A stretch of DNA of 64,000 nt from Thermosphaera sp. (GTDB taxonomy: Archaea > Thermoproteota > Thermoprotei_A > Sulfolobales > Desulfurococcaceae). Of this stretch, positions 60,551-64,000 are shown piece after piece. The stretch is taken from positions 744,290 to 808,289 of the forward strand of contig JAWBNK010000001.1 in assembly GCA_038827615.1 (NCBI GenBank). The letters run 5' to 3'. The position numbers and the translations under genes were made by a program. The notes under the pieces are model-generated. The model made no database searches and was not told the origin of the DNA. It was given only the letters and a program-made list of their open reading frames with translations. Within the stretch, counting starts at the first letter, position 1; each line of letters opens with the position of its first letter.

Positions 60551-61774
60551 TTAACTCCCTCTGATAATGGCTATGAAAAATCCTTGTCCATCAACTCTAT
60601 GGGGTCTTATCCGGTGCGTTTTTTGCGATACTCTATATGATGGGTATGATGGGTCAAGATACGGATAGTTGAGCCTCACTAGTTCAACACCATATTTATC
60701 TACAAGTTTTTGAACAACTATTTCTCCCTCAAGAGGTATGATGCTACAAGTAGCATATATGATATCATATCCATTCTTCAAAGCATTATTCAAAAGCCTG
60801 TACTGGATTTCGTGATATCTTTCAAGTTCGCTCTTTGACAACCGCAGTTTAACACTAGGATCTCCATAAACCGCTCCAGAGCCTGAACAGGGAGCGTCAA
60901 GAATAATGGTTGAGAAACGCCTACCATATTCAATAATCCTAGAATCGCCATGTATTATTATTGATTTCAAATCGCCCTCCAGATATCTCAATAAACTCCT
61001 AACATATAGAAGTCTCTTCAATGAATAATCAACAATCACAACACTCGAAATTCTTCTTCGAGATAATAAGTGGAGAAGCTTGACACCAGGTGCTGAACAA
61101 GCATCAAGCAAGTCCTGGCCTACTAATTGTTGAATACTCTCAACCATAATATAAGACCCTATATCCTCGGGGATCAAATACCCTTTCTTCACGCAATTCG
61201 ACTTCCCAATCGGATAGAATGGGTCATCGATCTTGAAAAGGTCTTCAAACTCACTATGAGGATGAAATTCGATCTCTTCATCATTAAGGCATTTCATAGC
61301 TTCTTCGACTTTTACTGTCAATGTATTCACGCGAACCCAGCGTTTCTTCTCGTTCAAGCTTTTAAGGGTCTTCTCGGTCTCTTCCACACCTATAAGTCCT
61401 ATAAGTTTCTTCACCAGCCATGAGGGGTAACTGTATCTTAAAGAAAGTTTCAACGTTATCGGGTAATCACTCGTTAATTCAATTATTCTTCTCCGATATT
61501 CTTCAAAGTCAAACCTTATTGATTCTAAATATTCTGCAATTGATGCAGCACTTACTCCGAAACCCCTATTTTTTGCCAACATTTTAAGTCCATAGAAGTT
61601 GACGAGGGTTTCATAACCTATGCGATATGAAATCGCTCTGTCTTCCTTACTCAAAGATGATTTTTTTATGGCTATTCTTACGGCTTGATCAAATCCAAGT
61701 CTAGACTTTAAAAGTTTTTCCAGCAATATTGTGATGAAAACCTTCAGAGAAGAAGTGCCATACTTATTAATCAT
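60551..61774 (-). CDS. NOL1/NOP2/Sun-family RNA m5C methyltransferase
   Basis: SAM-dependent RNA cytosine-5 methyltransferase. Seen: N-terminal NusB-like helical domain (residues about 1-140), LDACSAPGVKLLHLLS (SAM site), LDAPCSGSGAVY with one catalytic Cys and YATCSIIPLEGE with the other. 407 residues. It lies 18 bases after pheS. rRNA or tRNA as target is not decidable. Confidence 0.9.
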   Translation of the reverse strand: MINKYGTSSLKVFITILLEKLLKSRLGFDQAVRIAIKKSSLSKEDRAISYRIGYETLVNFYGLKMLAKNRGFGVSAASIAEYLESIRFDFEEYRRRIIELTSDYPITLKLSLRYSYPSWLVKKLIGLIGVEETEKTLKSLNEKKRWVRVNTLTVKVEEAMKCLNDEEIEFHPHSEFEDLFKIDDPFYPIGKSNCVKKGYLIPEDIGSYIMVESIQQLVGQDLLDACSAPGVKLLHLLSRRRISSVVIVDYSLKRLLYVRSLLRYLEGDLKSIIIHGDSRIIEYGRRFSTIILDAPCSGSGAVYGDPSVKLRLSKSELERYHEIQYRLLNNALKNGYDIIYATCSIIPLEGEIVVQKLVDKYGVELVRLNYPYLDPSYPSYRVSQKTHRIRPHRVDGQGFFIAIIRGS

Positions 61775-61792
61775 CAGTAAACCTACACCATG

Positions 61793-63340
61793 TTACTCCG
61801 GGTACTCGTATACTTTAACACTTTTTCCATCCGTCTTTGTGAACTTGTAAGGTAATCCCGCATACGTCAGTCTCTCTAGCATATCGAGGTCTCTTGAAAA
61901 CAGCAACCGTATGTCGTCTATTCCAAGAACTTGCATAGCCAGCCTGTCCACACCGATGCCCCATGCAACAGCCCTGGTATTAGGAGCGCCCAGAATCTCC
62001 ATTACTTCAGGCCTAAAGACCCCTCCGGGGAACACTTCCACCCATCCCAGACTAGGGTGTCTAATATAGCCCTCAACACTGGGCTCCGTGAATGGGAAAT
62101 ATCCAGGTTTGAACCAAACCTCCTTTATACCCAGTGCTGCTGACAGTTCCTTAAAGAAGTACAGTAGATGTTTAAAGTTAACGTTCTTACCAACAATAAT
62201 ACCATCCAACTGGTAAAATTCCATACTGTGTTTCGCATCAAGGTTTTCCGGACGAAATACTCGATCAATAGTGAATACCCGGTATTCCCCCTCTCCTCTT
62301 TCAAATATTGTCCTCGCAGAGACCGCTGTGGTCTGGCTGCGTAGGACGAGTCTCACGGCTCTTTCAGGACTCCATTTATACTTCCACCCACTCTCATGAA
62401 TTCTTCTAGCTCTCTCCAGCAACTCAGGAGGGATAATAGCTCTTGCTTCGTCCTTTATGTAGAAGGTATCATGGATCTCCCTAGCAGGGTGGTCTTGAGC
62501 TTGGTAGAGAACGTCGAAATTCCAAAACTCAGCTTCAACATGAGGTCCCTTTACTTCTTCGAACCCAAGTGCAACCATGATGTCCCTTAGATCATCAATG
62601 AACTCCATGAAAGGGTGTTTTCTAACCACTGGCACCCTCGGTAATGGGACCGATAGATCAAATTCCTTGATAGCATACTTTTGAAGATTCGATGCCATTG
62701 ACGGTCTTACGATAGTGATTAACTCTTTCTCCTTGACTAACCCCTTACTAAACAAATCTAAGAGAAAACTTGATGGCCTCAGCTTGATCACTTTTCTCTC
62801 AACTACTTCGATCATTTTTCTTTTTTTCAACTCCAGTGCTTCATCTTCCCGGATATCTTCATTGCTCTCTATCTTTTTCAGTAAATCTCTAATTACTCCT
62901 GCCTTCGAATCGATCTCCCTGCAAGCTTCTTGGTTTATCATAATCAATGTGTCATTCATTATTTTGGCACAACCGGATTTTATCAAATACTGTACTCCAA
63001 TTGAAATCTCGCCTGGATTCATACCTGTTAACTCAGCTATACACCTAACTAGATTCGATAACATCTTCTCAGGGCATTTATCATAGTTCAACAGGATCAA
63101 TCTTTCTGGAACATCCTTCTCTAAGTATAGTTTTCCAATCCTAGATAGCCTGTATTTTTTCTCTACAATTTTCTCCACGTAGATCAAACCTTTATTGTTT
63201 AGCTCGGTTACATCCCTCATTAGATCGTCGGGTTTAAGCCCCATTTTCTCCGCAACTTTTTCTAGAGACTCGACACCATCTAGAATGTACAAGACTATTC
63301 TGTATTGCTTTGCAGGTAAATACACTTCACTAAGGCTCAT
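61793..63340 (-). CDS. pheS: Phenylalanine-tRNA ligase, alpha subunit
   Basis: Catalytic subunit. Seen: N-terminal winged-helix tRNA-binding repeats (about residues 1-190), motif 2 and substrate regions DHPAREIHDTFYI, FTIDRVFRPENLD, and GVFRPEVMEILGAPNTRAVAWGIGVDRLAM (motif 3). 515 residues, as in archaea. First gene of the operon with the methyltransferase and radical SAM genes. Confidence 0.94.
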   Translation of the reverse strand: MSLSEVYLPAKQYRIVLYILDGVESLEKVAEKMGLKPDDLMRDVTELNNKGLIYVEKIVEKKYRLSRIGKLYLEKDVPERLILLNYDKCPEKMLSNLVRCIAELTGMNPGEISIGVQYLIKSGCAKIMNDTLIMINQEACREIDSKAGVIRDLLKKIESNEDIREDEALELKKRKMIEVVERKVIKLRPSSFLLDLFSKGLVKEKELITIVRPSMASNLQKYAIKEFDLSVPLPRVPVVRKHPFMEFIDDLRDIMVALGFEEVKGPHVEAEFWNFDVLYQAQDHPAREIHDTFYIKDEARAIIPPELLERARRIHESGWKYKWSPERAVRLVLRSQTTAVSARTIFERGEGEYRVFTIDRVFRPENLDAKHSMEFYQLDGIIVGKNVNFKHLLYFFKELSAALGIKEVWFKPGYFPFTEPSVEGYIRHPSLGWVEVFPGGVFRPEVMEILGAPNTRAVAWGIGVDRLAMQVLGIDDIRLLFSRDLDMLERLTYAGLPYKFTKTDGKSVKVYEYPE

Positions 63341-63384
63341 TACCTTTCTCCAGCATTATTTCTATTTGGTTGAACATTTAAAAC

Positions 63385-64000
63385 TTATAATGAAGCCCTA
63401 TAGCTTGCAATCAATAAACGAGTGTAATCGTGAGATGGTGACAAGAGTATTTTACCAATCTCTCCTTCTTCGACAATCCTCCCCTTATATAGTATTATCC
63501 CCCTGTCACCCAGGTATTGGGCAATCGCTAGGTCATGGGTCACGGTTAACATTGCTAGTTCGAGCTTCCTGTGAATTGAGTTTAACAAATTAATAACTTG
63601 AGCTTGTATCGAGACGTCTAACGCGGAAGTGGGTTCATCTAGGATTAGAATCTCCGGATCGTGTACGATAGCTCTCGCTATCAATACTCTCTGTAACATC
63701 CCGCCGCTCAACTGCATTGGGTAGTAGTCAAGTATTTTCTCATGTAGTTGTACAAGTCTGATCGCGTCCATCACTCTTTGAAGTTTCTCGGACTCGGATA
63801 GATTCGTTTTCTCCAAGGGCTCCATTATTACGGTTCTTATTTTTACACGAGGATTTAACGACCTATAAGGGTCTTGGGGAACATAACCTATCTGTTTAGT
63901 AATTTTTCTTCGCTCCTTGGCGGATAAGTCATATATGCTCTTACCTAATACGTAAACCTTACCTTTGAATGGTGGTAGAATCCCGAGTATCGTTTTTAGA
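63385..64000 (-). CDS. Oligopeptide-type ABC transporter ATP-binding protein (partial)
   Basis: C-terminal 204 codons; the frame is open at the window edge and the Walker A region lies outside. Seen: Q-loop region YVPQDPYRSLNPR, the ABC signature QLSGGMLQRV, Walker B ILILDEPTSALD, the H-loop TVTHD and the C-terminal SPSHDYTRLLI typical of OppD/OppF and DppF. The shadow ATG at 63825 is internal, as conserved sequence continues upstream. Imports peptides, in line with surface proteolysis. Confidence 0.88.
   Translation of the reverse strand, partial: LKTILGILPPFKGKVYVLGKSIYDLSAKERRKITKQIGYVPQDPYRSLNPRVKIRTVIMEPLEKTNLSESEKLQRVMDAIRLVQLHEKILDYYPMQLSGGMLQRVLIARAIVHDPEILILDEPTSALDVSIQAQVINLLNSIHRKLELAMLTVTHDLAIAQYLGDRGIILYKGRIVEEGEIGKILLSPSHDYTRLLIASYRASL

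Overview
The window reads as chromosomal DNA of a hyperthermophilic crenarchaeon, most likely a member of the Desulfurococcales (Desulfurococcus/Thermosphaera-like; genus not certain). The pointers are a Cren7 chromatin protein, a short crenarchaeal XPF nuclease, a CdvB/ESCRT-III-like protein, archaeal AglB (STT3) and a dolichol-type GlcNAc-1-phosphate transferase, a class II HMG-CoA reductase, mannosylglycerate biosynthesis, an mre11-rad50-nurA-herA cluster, Hel308, and a giant surface protease with a coiled-coil stalk. Genes are tightly packed on both strands, with overlapping starts and stops, many GTG/TTG starts, AT-rich TATA boxes at about -26 and T-run terminators. I saw no rRNA, tRNA, CRISPR array or intact mobile element.

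Layout. 0-7 kb: ADP-forming acyl-CoA synthetase beta subunit, an unknown gene, the mannosylglycerate pair mpgS-mpgP, a small membrane protein, a split lipoate ligase (C-terminal-domain gene followed by catalytic gene), XPF and the lipid-linked GlcNAc-phosphate transferase. 7-12.3 kb: a 1748-residue secreted, membrane-anchored S8 protease whose stalk has four 35-residue repeats. 12.4-21 kb: MFS transporter with HMG-CoA reductase, hypA with a MinD/Mrp-type hypB, upp, hel308, and moeA fused to a periplasmic-binding-protein-like domain. 21-30.6 kb: DUF72, a DUF84 NTPase, an orphan P-loop protein, an unusual ferredoxin, then mre11-rad50-nurA-herA. 30.7-32.6 kb: a decayed ABC exporter (ATPase remnant plus frameshifted permease) with an IS607-like relic between the pieces. 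32.7-41.3 kb: nitrilase, mevalonate kinase, Mrp/NBP35 ATPase, the CdvB-like protein, AglB and ornithine carbamoyltransferase. 41.3-50.4 kb: DUF711, a YgeW-type carbamoyltransferase, an EndoIII-like glycosylase with a radical SAM gene, carbamate kinase, a DMT permease, an SsnA-like amidohydrolase, Cren7 and a PreA-like flavoprotein. 50.5-64 kb: pgk-gap, UspA, short alpha-glucan phosphorylase, M28-like peptidase, pheT, cation/proton antiporter, then a pheS-NSUN methyltransferase-radical SAM operon and the edge of a peptide ABC-transporter ATPase.

How the genes may work together. Mevalonate kinase and HMG-CoA reductase feed isoprenoid lipids. The GlcNAc-phosphate transferase and AglB build and transfer N-glycans, and the NxS/T-rich surface protease is a natural target. 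Mre11-Rad50-NurA-HerA, XPF, Hel308 and the glycosylase cover DNA repair. Pgk and Gap form a gluconeogenic pair. The most interesting part is the scattered set between 42.5 and 50.4 kb (YgeW-type carbamoyltransferase, carbamate kinase, SsnA-like amidohydrolase, permease, PreA-like enzyme). It parallels the bacterial ygeW/yqeA/ssnA purine-catabolism set and could be an archaeal route that makes ATP from a nitrogenous ring compound through carbamoyl phosphate. That is inference from gene content, not proof.
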